A DNA stretch of 28,740 bases. Origin: RGIG8700 sp045535635 (lineage in GTDB: Bacteria; Bacillota; Clostridia; RGIG6154). How positions within the stretch are numbered: the first letter of the stretch is position 1; the number at the start of each line of letters is the position of its first letter. A program made the position numbers and the translations under genes. The stretch spans positions 1 to 28,740 of the forward strand of contig JAZSLZ010000115.1 in assembly GCA_045535635.1 (NCBI GenBank), read 5' to 3'. The notes under the pieces are model-generated. The model searched no databases. It was not told the DNA's origin and saw only the letters and a list, made by a program, of their open reading frames with translations. Below, piece by piece: positions 21,098 through 28,205 of the stretch.

Positions 21098-21856
21098 ATG
21101 AGAAACTTACCAATCGGTGTTTTCGATTCAGGTGTAGGTGGAATAAGTGTTTTGAAAGAACTTGTAAAGATTATGCCAAATGAAAATTTTATGTATTTCG
21201 GCGACTCTTATAATGCTCCCTACGGAACAAAAAGTCTTGATGAAATCAAGTCTCTTACAGTAAAAAATGCAAACTTTCTTGTTGAAAAGGGAGTTAAAGC
21301 AATAGTTATTGCTTGTAATACTGCAACATCTGCAGGTGCAAAGAAAGTAAGAGAAATGCTTGATATTCCAGTAATTGGAATTGAACCTGCATTAAAACCT
21401 GCGGCACTTATGAGTGAAAATCCTAAAATTGCAGTAATGGCAACACCGCTAACTTTAAAGCTTGAAAAATTCGCAAATCTTATGGAAAAATTTGATGAAA
21501 ATGCGGTTATTTATACTATTGAATGTCCTGAAATAGTTGGCTTTGTTGAAAAAGGTATTTTAGATGGAGTTGAGATAGAAAACTGCATTAGAAAATATTT
21601 TGAGCCTTTAAAAGATATAAAGCTTGACGGCGTTGTGCTTGGTTGTACCCATTATCCCTTTGTAAAAGAGGTAATTCAAAAAGTGGTGGGAGATAATGTT
21701 AAGCTTTTCGACGGCGGTAAGGGAACTGCAAAAGAGCTTTTAAGACAATTAAAAGAAAAAAATCTCCTTTCTGACAGAAAAGAGAAAGGAAATGTAGAAT
21801 TCTTAAACAGCTCAGGAAATACAGAAATTGAAGAAAAATTATTCAAGGAGCGATAA
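21098..21856 (+). CDS. murI: Glutamate racemase
   Basis: Cofactor-independent racemase making D-glutamate for peptidoglycan. 252 residues. Both catalytic cysteines are present: Cys73 in ACNTATSAG and Cys183 in GCTHYP. The N-terminal substrate motif GVFDSGVGG (7-15) and the FGDSYNAPYG loop are intact. AGGAGGGG precedes the ATG. It stands alone between the sporulation operon and the convergent dipeptidase gene; its stop codon lies at the start of the terminator loop. Confidence 0.97.
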   Translation: MRNLPIGVFDSGVGGISVLKELVKIMPNENFMYFGDSYNAPYGTKSLDEIKSLTVKNANFLVEKGVKAIVIACNTATSAGAKKVREMLDIPVIGIEPALKPAALMSENPKIAVMATPLTLKLEKFANLMEKFDENAVIYTIECPEIVGFVEKGILDGVEIENCIRKYFEPLKDIKLDGVVLGCTHYPFVKEVIQKVVGDNVKLFDGGKGTAKELLRQLKEKNLLSDRKEKGNVEFLNSSGNTEIEEKLFKER

Positions 21857-21868
21857 AATCGCTCCTTG
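21844..21868. terminator. Bidirectional terminator between murI and pepV
   Basis: Stem CAAGGAGCGA/TCGCTCCTTG (10 bp) with a TAAAA loop, TTTTT on the plus side and AATTTTT on the minus side. It serves both convergent genes. Confidence 0.85.
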
Positions 21869-21871
21869 TTT

Positions 21872-23281
21872 TTACGCTATTGCATCACACTCTAAAATAA
21901 AGAGAATGATGATTTTTATTGACTCTAAAAATGCTTCAATGTCTAATGTTTCATCAGGCTGATGGTATGAGCCGTGACCTTCAGGAAAATCAGGCTTAAT
22001 TGCTTTGTATGGTGCATAGTTGCCGATTGAGAAAGCATTTTTTAAGTGTCTTGAGTATGTTCCCCCTGAAATATAGGCAGGTTTTGCAGTGTTATCACCT
22101 GAAAGATTTTTATAAACATCAAGCATTGCATCTGCATAAGGACTGCCGTTATGGTTATAACCAATAGAGTCGGTTGTAATCTCAATATCCCATTTATCTG
22201 AAAGCTTCATAACTTTTTCTTTGAGTTCTTCGTTTGAAAAAACTGTGCCGTATCTTGTATCAAAGGTAATAAATGCTTTGCCGTCTTTCAAATCAACAAT
22301 ACCGTTGGCACAGGTAAGTATGCCGAAATATTCGTCTTCACTTTCAATGCCGAAATATTTACCCTTATAGTCTTCAAGCGATTTTGACATTTCTTCTAAA
22401 ATTTCTCTGTCATTTTCGCAAAGAGATTTTAAGCCTTTTAATGCATTTACCGCTTTAAGTCCTGCATTGTCTGAATGTTCAGGATGAGCTGCATGGCTTG
22501 ATCTTCCGTTAAATGTTAAAGAAATTGTGTTATTGTCTGTAGATGGATTAAGATTTAGTGAAGTTATTTCATTTAAAAGCTCTTCACTATAATCAATTTC
22601 AACTTCAACCTTGTCAAGAACTACATTATAGGCACAACCGCCTTTAAATTTTTTGATTTGATTAAAAGGCTTTTTAGCAGTAAGATTAAAGTGGAAAATA
22701 CCTTTTTCACCTTTAACTAAAGGGTAGTTAGCATCAGGAACAAGTGTAAGCTCAGGAGTAGGCTCATCTTTTGCAAAGTTAACAATGTCAACCATTCCTG
22801 TTTCTTCGTTTATGCCTGTAATCATCTGCAATTTGCAGTTTAAATTAAAGCCTAAATCTCTTATTGCTTTTGCCGCATAAAGAGCAGAAATGATTCCTGA
22901 TTTATTGTCGTTACAACCTCTGCCGATAATATATCTGCCTGAAACAATAGGTTCAAAAGGTTTAGTGTATATCCAACTGTCATCAACAGGAACAACATCA
23001 CCGTGTGCGAAAATTCCGATAGTTTTTTCGCCATCGCCAAATGTTGCATAGCCATAACCTTTTTCGTGATTTGCAACTGCTTTAAAGCCGTTGTCCTCAT
23101 AAAGTTTTGTTGCGGCATCTAATATATCGTGACAAGCTTTGCCAAATGGCATACCCTCAACTGCTTCTCCCTGAACAGATGGAATTTTAACAAGTTCCAT
23201 AAGTTCGTTTACAATACTTTCTTTGTTATCTTCAAGATATTTATCAATTTTTTTTATGTTTTCTTCAATACAAAATTTCAT
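21872..23281 (-). CDS. pepV: M20-family metallodipeptidase (PepV/Sapep type)
   Basis: Cytoplasmic zinc dipeptidase of broad specificity. 469 residues, normal for PepV. Metal-binding and catalytic segments: GIFAHGDVVPVDDSW (His and Asp), GRGCNDNKSG (bridging Asp in the GRGxxDNK form of this subfamily), INEETGM (catalytic Glu pair) and LVPDANYP. The inserted lid domain is present (NGRSSHAAHPE). The C-terminal metal His lies in PDFPEGHGSYHQPDE. AAGGA precedes the ATG. A single-gene unit with its own promoter. Confidence 0.95.
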   Translation of the reverse strand: MKFCIEENIKKIDKYLEDNKESIVNELMELVKIPSVQGEAVEGMPFGKACHDILDAATKLYEDNGFKAVANHEKGYGYATFGDGEKTIGIFAHGDVVPVDDSWIYTKPFEPIVSGRYIIGRGCNDNKSGIISALYAAKAIRDLGFNLNCKLQMITGINEETGMVDIVNFAKDEPTPELTLVPDANYPLVKGEKGIFHFNLTAKKPFNQIKKFKGGCAYNVVLDKVEVEIDYSEELLNEITSLNLNPSTDNNTISLTFNGRSSHAAHPEHSDNAGLKAVNALKGLKSLCENDREILEEMSKSLEDYKGKYFGIESEDEYFGILTCANGIVDLKDGKAFITFDTRYGTVFSNEELKEKVMKLSDKWDIEITTDSIGYNHNGSPYADAMLDVYKNLSGDNTAKPAYISGGTYSRHLKNAFSIGNYAPYKAIKPDFPEGHGSYHQPDETLDIEAFLESIKIIILFILECDAIA

Positions 23282-23303
23282 AATGTCACATCCTTTTCAA
23301 ATG

Positions 23304-23332
23304 AGTATAGCATATTTTAGTTGTATTGACAA
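23304..23332 (-). promoter_or_regulatory. Promoter of pepV
   Basis: Minus strand TTGTCA (plus 23327-23332), 17-base spacer, TATACT (plus 23304-23309). The -35 occupies the same bases as the divergent phosphatase -35. Confidence 0.75.
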
Positions 23333-23354
23333 GTGCAAGTTGGCATAGTAAAAT
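23326..23354 (+). promoter_or_regulatory. Promoter of the tyrosine phosphatase gene
   Basis: TTGACA at 23326-23331, 17-base spacer, TAAAAT at 23349-23354, about 16 bases before the start codon. Confidence 0.75.
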
Positions 23355-23369
23355 GTAAATGGTGATTTG

Positions 23370-23819
23370 ATGATAAAAATATTATTTGTATGTCATGGAA
23401 ATATATGCAGAAGTCCTATGGCGGAATTTGTTATGAAGGATTTAGTTAAAAAAGCAGGAAGAGAAAAAGAGTTTTTAATTGAGTCTGCCGCAACCTCTAC
23501 TGAAGAAATAGGAAATCCTGTTCACAGAGGAACAAAGCAAAAACTTGCACAGTTTGATATTTCGGTTGCAGGGAAAACTGCAAGACAAATGACTAAAAAA
23601 GATTATGAAGAATTTGACTATATTATTGCTATGGATTCTTATAATACAAGAAATATTGCAAGGATTGTTGAAGATAAAGATGGTAAGGTTTCAAAGCTTT
23701 TAAACTTTGCAGGAGAAAGCGAAGATATTGCAGACCCTTGGTACACTGGAAATTTTGATGAAACTTATGAAGATGTGTTAAGAGGATGCAAAGGTCTTTT
23801 AAAATATCTTGACAAATAA
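23370..23819 (+). CDS. Low-molecular-weight protein-tyrosine/arginine phosphatase
   Basis: 149 residues from ATG 23370; the adjacent TTG at 23367 is less likely. The phosphate-binding loop CHGNICRSP (Cys8 nucleophile, Arg14) opens the protein, and the general acid loop ADPWYTGNFDETYEDV closes it, both intact. In Bacillus relatives act on phosphotyrosine in capsule kinases (YwqE unrelated fold) or on phosphoarginine (YwlE); the substrate here cannot be told from sequence by eye. GGTGA serves as ribosome site. Its last codons contain the TTGACA box of the downstream thiamine promoter. Confidence 0.94.
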   Translation: MIKILFVCHGNICRSPMAEFVMKDLVKKAGREKEFLIESAATSTEEIGNPVHRGTKQKLAQFDISVAGKTARQMTKKDYEEFDYIIAMDSYNTRNIARIVEDKDGKVSKLLNFAGESEDIADPWYTGNFDETYEDVLRGCKGLLKYLDK

Positions 23820-23837
23820 AATATATGGTGCTATAAT
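23809..23837 (+). promoter_or_regulatory. Perfect consensus promoter of the thiamine unit
   Basis: TTGACA at 23809-23814, 17-base spacer, TATAAT at 23832-23837. The -35 lies in the last codons of the phosphatase gene. Transcription would begin near 23844, just ahead of the TPP riboswitch. Confidence 0.88.
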
Positions 23838-23856
23838 GCAGAAAAACTGAATATAA

Positions 23857-23947
23857 GTTTTGGGGAGCTTGTGTTTGCAGGCTGAGAGGAAGTAATCAAC
23901 TTCGACCCGTATAACCTGATGCGGATAATGCCGCCGTAGGAATAAAC
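23857..23947 (+). ncRNA. TPP riboswitch (THI element)
   Basis: Aptamer for thiamine pyrophosphate. Conserved blocks in order: GGGGAGC (23862-23868), GGCTGAGAGG (23880-23889), GACCC (23904-23908), AACCTGATGCGGATAATGCC (23913-23932) and CCGTAGG. GTTT at 23857 and AAAC at 23944 can close the P1 helix. It regulates cytX and, if transcription continues, the genes thiW, thiM, thiE and thiD. Confidence 0.96.
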
Positions 23948-23962
23948 GAGATAAAAATTTTT

Positions 23963-23997
23963 ACGGATATACCATCAGGTGTATCCGTTTTTATTTT
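23963..23997 (+). terminator. Riboswitch-controlled terminator
   Basis: 11-bp stem (23963-23973 with 23978-23988, one G-U pair), ATCA loop, then TTTTATTTT. It lies between aptamer and the cytX AGGAGG, so the switch acts by transcription attenuation. Confidence 0.88.
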
Positions 23998-24010
23998 AGG
24001 AGGTAAATTT

Positions 24011-25147
24011 ATGACATTAAAATCAAGTGCTTTAATATGGTTTGGAGCAGGAGTTTCTCTTGCGGAAATAATGACAGGCGTTTCAATTGCCTCACTTGGA
24101 TATTACAAAGGTTCTCTTGCGGTTATAATTGGGCACATTATTGGTTGCATTCTTTTGTTTTTGGCAGGAGTGATAGGAGGAAAAAGCAGAAAAAACGCAA
24201 TGGACAGTGTGAAAATGTCTTTTGGAAGCAAAGGAACACTTTTGTTTTCAACTCTTAATGTTGTTCAGCTTGTGGGTTGGACTTCAATTATGATTTTATC
24301 AGGCACTCTTGCGGCAAATCTTGTTTTGCCTATGCCTTATGAATGGCTCTGGAGCATAGTTACAGGAGCCTTGATTATAGTGTGGATTTTAACAGAAAAA
24401 AACTTTAATAAGCTTAATACAGTTGCTATGTTATTGTTGTTTGCACTTACTGTTTTTCTTGCTTTTGAAATTTTTTCAGGAAATTACAAAGCAGAAACAG
24501 TACTGGGCAGTATTAAATTTGGTCAGGCGGTGGAACTTGCAGTTGCAATGCCTCTTTCGTGGCTTCCGTTAATTGCTGATTACACATCAGGTGCAGAAAA
24601 GCCTGTAAAAGCATCAATGGTAAGCTCGGTTGTGTATTTCATCGTAAGCTCTTTTATGTATATAATCGGTATGGGAATGGCAATTAGTGCAGGAGAAAGC
24701 GATATAGCGGTAATACTTGCATCTTCAAGACTTGGAGCGATGGCAATTCTGATAGTCATTTTTTCAACTGTAACAACTACATATCTGGATGCTTATTCAG
24801 CAGGAGTAAGCATAAACAGTATAAATAAAAAAGCAAATATAAAGCTTTGGGCAATACTTGTTACGGTTATCGGAACAATACTTGCAATATTCACTTCGGT
24901 GAACAAATTTGAAGGCTTTTTGTATTTCATAGGCTCTGTATTTGCGCCTATGATTGCAATTCAACTTGCAGATTTCTTTGTACTTAAAAGAAACTGCGAA
25001 AATAAAGCTGTAAGCATCGTAAATCTTGTGATATGGTTTGCAGGATTTATAATATACCGCATTTTTATGAACATAGATTTTGCGGTTGGATGCACTCTTC
25101 CTGCAATGGTAGTAACATTTTTACTTGCATTGACTAAAGGAAGATAA
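24011..25147 (+). CDS. cytX: Hydroxymethylpyrimidine transporter CytX (NCS1 family)
   Basis: Integral membrane protein of 378 residues with about ten to twelve helices, nucleobase-cation-symport-1 fold. Marks: SALIWFGAGVSLAEIMTG in the first helix, IGHIIGCILLFLAGVIGGKSR, PLSWLPLIADYTS and GSVFAPMIAIQLADFF. CytX is the NCS1 branch found with thiamine genes and predicted to import the HMP moiety. The TPP riboswitch directly upstream and the thi genes downstream support that. AGGAGG lies before the ATG. No terminator is visible after it. Confidence 0.92.
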   Translation: MTLKSSALIWFGAGVSLAEIMTGVSIASLGYYKGSLAVIIGHIIGCILLFLAGVIGGKSRKNAMDSVKMSFGSKGTLLFSTLNVVQLVGWTSIMILSGTLAANLVLPMPYEWLWSIVTGALIIVWILTEKNFNKLNTVAMLLLFALTVFLAFEIFSGNYKAETVLGSIKFGQAVELAVAMPLSWLPLIADYTSGAEKPVKASMVSSVVYFIVSSFMYIIGMGMAISAGESDIAVILASSRLGAMAILIVIFSTVTTTYLDAYSAGVSINSINKKANIKLWAILVTVIGTILAIFTSVNKFEGFLYFIGSVFAPMIAIQLADFFVLKRNCENKAVSIVNLVIWFAGFIIYRIFMNIDFAVGCTLPAMVVTFLLALTKGR

Positions 25148-25464
25148 CCACTTGCCAAATGGAAACTCGCAAAAAATACCGAGGGGAGCGCCTTATGGGT
25201 TTGAGTTTCTTGAAAGAATATAGGTGTGAGACGAAGCAAATTGAGTCCAAATGTATTGTACTGAAAAAATCGCAATTAGTTGGTAGCGATAGCGAACCGT
25301 AGTGAGGGCGTTTACAACCGAGCAGGGTAGCAGAGCGAGAGTAATTGCGAAAGAAGGAGGTGCAGACGAAAGGGCGAAGTTTGGCTTAAAAAGACAAACG
25401 AAGCAAATTGAGTCCTGCACCGACTATGCGAGGGAACCCGTGTTTCGGGGTGAGAGTGAGGAAG
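25148..25464. other. GC-richer unexplained segment upstream of thiW
   Basis: About 317 bp between cytX and thiW, clearly richer in G and C than its neighbours from about 25285. An 18-bp direct repeat (ACGAAGCAAATTGAGTCC) lies at 25231-25248 and 25398-25415, and an imperfect 9-bp inverted repeat encloses 25359-25420 (GGTGCAG with CTGCACC). A GTG frame from 25302 to 25508 (68 codons, very Arg/Glu/Lys-rich) ends in ATGA over the thiW start, but frames on the other strand are just as open and no domain is recognised. I favour a non-coding repeat or structured RNA; a small coupled protein is possible. It is not a second TPP aptamer. Confidence 0.5.
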
Positions 25465-25500
25465 TGACCTCTGACCGAAAGAATTTAAGAAAAGAGGTCA
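25465..25500 (+). promoter_or_regulatory. Hairpin sequestering the thiW ribosome-binding site
   Basis: TGACCTCT (25465-25472) pairs with AGAGGTCA (25493-25500), an 8-bp stem whose 3' arm is the only Shine-Dalgarno-like sequence before the thiW ATG at 25505. GAGG at 25458-25461 could compete for CCTC, giving an open form. Confidence 0.5.
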
Positions 25501-25504
25501 TATT

Positions 25505-25987
25505 ATGAAAAATGAAAAAACAAGAAAAATAGTTTTAGCAGGAGTTTTAACTGCTCTTGCAGTGGCAGGTTCACTTATTTCAATACCTGTGGGTGCATCA
25601 AAATGCAGTCCTGTTCAGCACCTTGTAAATGTGGTGTCTGCAGTAATGCTTGGTCCTTGGTGGAGTCTTTTGATGGCATTTTTAGCGGCTCTTATAAGAA
25701 ATCTTTTAGGTATAGGAACACTTTTTGCATTCCCGGGAAGTATGTGCGGAGCACTTCTTGCAGGACTTATGTATAAGTATGGCAAAAAGCTTCCATTTGC
25801 ACTTATTGGTGAATTAGTTGGAACGGGAATAATAGGTGCAATTTTAACATATCCGATTGCAACCTTTATTATGGGGAAAGAAACTGCACTTTTTGCTATG
25901 GTAATTCCGTTTTCGGTAAGCTCACTTGGAGGTGTTATAATTGCATCAGTAATACTTTATGCATTAAGAAAGACAGGTAAAGTCTGA
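25505..25987 (+). CDS. thiW: ECF transporter S component ThiW (thiazole uptake)
   Basis: 160 residues, about five to six hydrophobic segments. ThiW-type marks: IVLAGVLTALAVAGSLISIPVGASKCSPVQH at the start, VMLGPWWSLLMAFLAALIRN, FPGSMCGALLAGL and the ELVGTGIIGA segment. ThiW is predicted to bind hydroxyethylthiazole for the shared ECF module; the adjacent thiM, which phosphorylates that compound, fits well. The last codons (part of AAA, then GTC TGA) belong to the 126-bp segment repeated at rimP. The EcfA/EcfT module is elsewhere. Confidence 0.92.
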   Translation: MKNEKTRKIVLAGVLTALAVAGSLISIPVGASKCSPVQHLVNVVSAVMLGPWWSLLMAFLAALIRNLLGIGTLFAFPGSMCGALLAGLMYKYGKKLPFALIGELVGTGIIGAILTYPIATFIMGKETALFAMVIPFSVSSLGGVIIASVILYALRKTGKV

Positions 25988-26105
25988 ATAAAATCACACA
26001 CCTTGCACTGTTTTACTCCTTTATGTACACAAAGTACACGACAGTCGTAAATCAGCTCAATCTGTGCAATTTTCTTTCAGCCTTACTTTGTGAAAGGAGT
26101 TAATG
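25980..26105 (+). repeat. 126-bp leader repeat, copy B (thiW-thiM junction)
   Basis: 123 of 126 positions are identical to 5700-5825. It begins in the last codons of thiW and ends exactly on an ATG in frame with thiM. The same hairpin hides AAAGGAG (26093-26099). Differences from copy A: T at 26057, C at 26086, T at 26087. Confidence 0.85.
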
Positions 26106-26846
26106 GTTATAAATATGAAGGTAATACATAACATAACAAACTATGTAACCGCAGGTGATGTGGCAAACGCAGAACTTGCGGTGGGGGCTTCTCCCACAAT
26201 GACAGACTATGTAAAAGAAGTTGAAGAAGTAACAAAAAATTCAGACGCTCTTAATTTAAACACAGGAACACTAAATAAGCAAAAGCTTATGGCAATGTTA
26301 ATTTCAGGGAAAACTGCAAATAAAAAGAAAATACCTGTTGTTCTTGATATGGTAGGAGCAGGTAATAACCACAGAAGAAAAGCAATTTTAAAGTTAATTA
26401 AAAAAATAAAATTCAGAGTTATTAAGGGAAATGGCTCGGAGTTTAACAGTATAATAAATAAAACAAGATTTAGCGGTGTTGATTCTAAGGAAGAGGCAGA
26501 TATAATCGAGGTTGAAAAATTTGCAAAAAGACTTAACACAATTGCAGTTGTAACAGGTAAAACTGATGTTATTACTGATGGAGAAAGAACAGTATATATT
26601 AAAAATTCAACTGAAAAGCTCAAATTTATAACAGGTGCAGGATGTATGCTATCAGGAATAATTGCATCATATCTTGCAAAAGAAAATTCATTCTATCAAA
26701 CAGTAAAAGCGGTATCTGTTATGGCAGTTTCAGCAAAACTTGCCAATTGTGAAAATATAGGGGATTTTAAAGTTCGGCTTTTTAATGAGCTTAATAAAAT
26801 CACAGATGAAAAATTAAAGGAGCATACAATCTATGAAGTTAAGTAA
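26103..26846 (+). CDS. thiM: Hydroxyethylthiazole kinase
   Basis: Phosphorylates 4-methyl-5-hydroxyethylthiazole with ATP for thiamine salvage. 247 residues from ATG 26103; ATG 26115 (MKVIHNITN) is an equal candidate and gives the usual N-terminus. Ribokinase-like fold marks: HNITNYVTAGDVANAELAVGASPTM, VVLDMVGAGNN (usually LDPVGAG, here Pro to Met), KGNGSEF, and the anion-hole TGAGCMLSG with its cysteine. The 126-bp repeat supplies its ribosome site, three bases from 26103. It overlaps thiE by 14 bases. Confidence 0.94.
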   Translation: MVINMKVIHNITNYVTAGDVANAELAVGASPTMTDYVKEVEEVTKNSDALNLNTGTLNKQKLMAMLISGKTANKKKIPVVLDMVGAGNNHRRKAILKLIKKIKFRVIKGNGSEFNSIINKTRFSGVDSKEEADIIEVEKFAKRLNTIAVVTGKTDVITDGERTVYIKNSTEKLKFITGAGCMLSGIIASYLAKENSFYQTVKAVSVMAVSAKLANCENIGDFKVRLFNELNKITDEKLKEHTIYEVK

Positions 26847-27441
26847 AGAACTGTTTTGTGTTTATGGCGTAACAGACAACAATCCAACACTAAAAAGCAT
26901 AGAAAATGCAATAAAAGGCGGAGTTAAAATAATTCAGCTTCGAATGAAAGATGCAGATGAGAATAATTTTTTAAAAATGGCGCAAAGGGTAAAGAAAATA
27001 TGTGAAAACAAAGCACTTGTTATAATAAATGACAATGTTGAAATAGCAAAGCTCGTTGATGCAGACGGTGTACATTTAGGTCAGGAGGATATTGATATTA
27101 AAGATGCAAGAAAAGTGCTTGAAAATAAAATAATAGGCATCTCGGCACACAATAAAGAAGAAGCAATAAAGGCAGAACAAGATGGTGCAGACTATCTTGG
27201 GTGTGGTGCAATGTTTTCAACAGATACAAAAACAAATGTATCACCTTTATCTGTTTCAGGTCTTAAAGAAATCTGCGATTCAGTAAAAATACCTGTTGTT
27301 GCAATAGGTGGAATAACTCTTGAAAATATAGAACAGCTTAAAGGCTGTAAAGCAGATGGCGTTGCAGTGAGCGGTGCTATTTTTAAAGGGAATGCAGAGA
27401 AAAACGCAAAACTTCTTTTGGAAAGGTGGAAAAGCTTATGA
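26833..27441 (+). CDS. thiE: Thiamine-phosphate synthase
   Basis: Joins HMP pyrophosphate and thiazole phosphate to thiamine phosphate. 202 residues, TIM barrel. Marks: GVKIIQLRMKDA (pyrophosphate and pyrimidine site), LVIINDNVEIAKLVDADGVHLGQED, IIGISAHNKEEA, DYLGCGAMFSTDTK and PVVAIGGITLENI. AAAGGAG stands before the ATG inside thiM, and the end overlaps thiD by ATGA. It completes the salvage route with ThiM and ThiD. Confidence 0.97.
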   Translation: MKLSKELFCVYGVTDNNPTLKSIENAIKGGVKIIQLRMKDADENNFLKMAQRVKKICENKALVIINDNVEIAKLVDADGVHLGQEDIDIKDARKVLENKIIGISAHNKEEAIKAEQDGADYLGCGAMFSTDTKTNVSPLSVSGLKEICDSVKIPVVAIGGITLENIEQLKGCKADGVAVSGAIFKGNAEKNAKLLLERWKSL

Positions 27442-28205
27442 AAAAGGTGCTAACAGTTGCAGGTTCGGACTGTAGCGGAGGTGCAGGAATTCAGGCAGAT
27501 ATAAAAACAATAACAATGCATAAAATGTATGCTATGAGCGTTATTACTGCAGTAACTGCACAAAATACAATAGGGGTTTTCGATGTTGTTGAAATGACAC
27601 CGGAATTTATAACTAATCAGTTTGATGCGGTATTTAGTGATATTTTCCCTGACAGTATAAAAACCGGTATGATTTCCAATGCTGCAATAGTTTCTGCTAA
27701 GCTAAAAGAATACGGTGCAAGAAATTTAGTTGTAGATCCTGTTATGGTGTCAACAAGCGGACACAGATTAATTTCTGAAGATGCAGTAGAAACAGTAATT
27801 AATAAATTGATGCCACTTGCAAGAGTTGTAACACCAAATCTTTCAGAAGCAGAAGTAATAAGCGGTATTAAAATTACAGACAGAGAAAGTATGCTTAAAG
27901 GTGCAAAGATAATAGCAGAGAAGATTGAAACCTCTGTGCTTTTAAAAGGCGGACATCTTGATGGTACAGATTTGTTATATGAAAATGGTGATATAACCTG
28001 GCTATTCGGCAAAAAAATAAACAACCCGAACACACATGGAACGGGTTGTACTCTTTCTTCTGCAATAGCTTGTAATTTAGCAGAAGGACAAAGCCTTAAA
28101 GATGCAGTTAAAAACGCAAAAGCGTATTTAACAGGTGCAATTTCTGCAAACCTTGATATAGGCAAGGGAAGAGGCCCTTTAATGCACAATTACATACTAA
28201 AATAA
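27438..28205 (+). CDS. thiD: Hydroxymethylpyrimidine / phosphomethylpyrimidine kinase
   Basis: Phosphorylates HMP twice to HMP pyrophosphate. 255 residues from ATG 27438, which overlaps the thiE stop as ATGA and has AAAGGTGG upstream; the GTG at 27426 is too close to that site. Marks: TVAGSDCSGGAGIQADIKT at the start, VVDPVMVSTSGHRL, TPNLSEAEVISG, LLKGGHLDG and NTHGTGCTLSSAIA with the anion-hole cysteine. Last gene of the thiamine unit. The stop overlaps the convergent DUF2953 gene by nine bases, with no terminator seen between them. Confidence 0.97.
   Translation: MKKVLTVAGSDCSGGAGIQADIKTITMHKMYAMSVITAVTAQNTIGVFDVVEMTPEFITNQFDAVFSDIFPDSIKTGMISNAAIVSAKLKEYGARNLVVDPVMVSTSGHRLISEDAVETVINKLMPLARVVTPNLSEAEVISGIKITDRESMLKGAKIIAEKIETSVLLKGGHLDGTDLLYENGDITWLFGKKINNPNTHGTGCTLSSAIACNLAEGQSLKDAVKNAKAYLTGAISANLDIGKGRGPLMHNYILK

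Noticed and set aside
24961..25420. Two minus-strand frames over the end of cytX and the GC-richer segment
   Set aside because: One overlaps the cytX coding region; neither has a ribosome site or a recognisable domain. They look like products of unusual base composition.
25148..25504. Second TPP riboswitch before thiW
   Set aside because: The order of blocks CTGAGA, ACCC, CCTGAT, GGATAATGCC is absent; only a loose GTGAGAG-GGAAGT resemblance is present.
5700..26105. The 126-bp repeat as a short-read assembly artefact
   Set aside because: The two copies differ at three sites and each sits in coherent gene context, so a simple k-mer misjoin is unlikely, though long reads would settle it.
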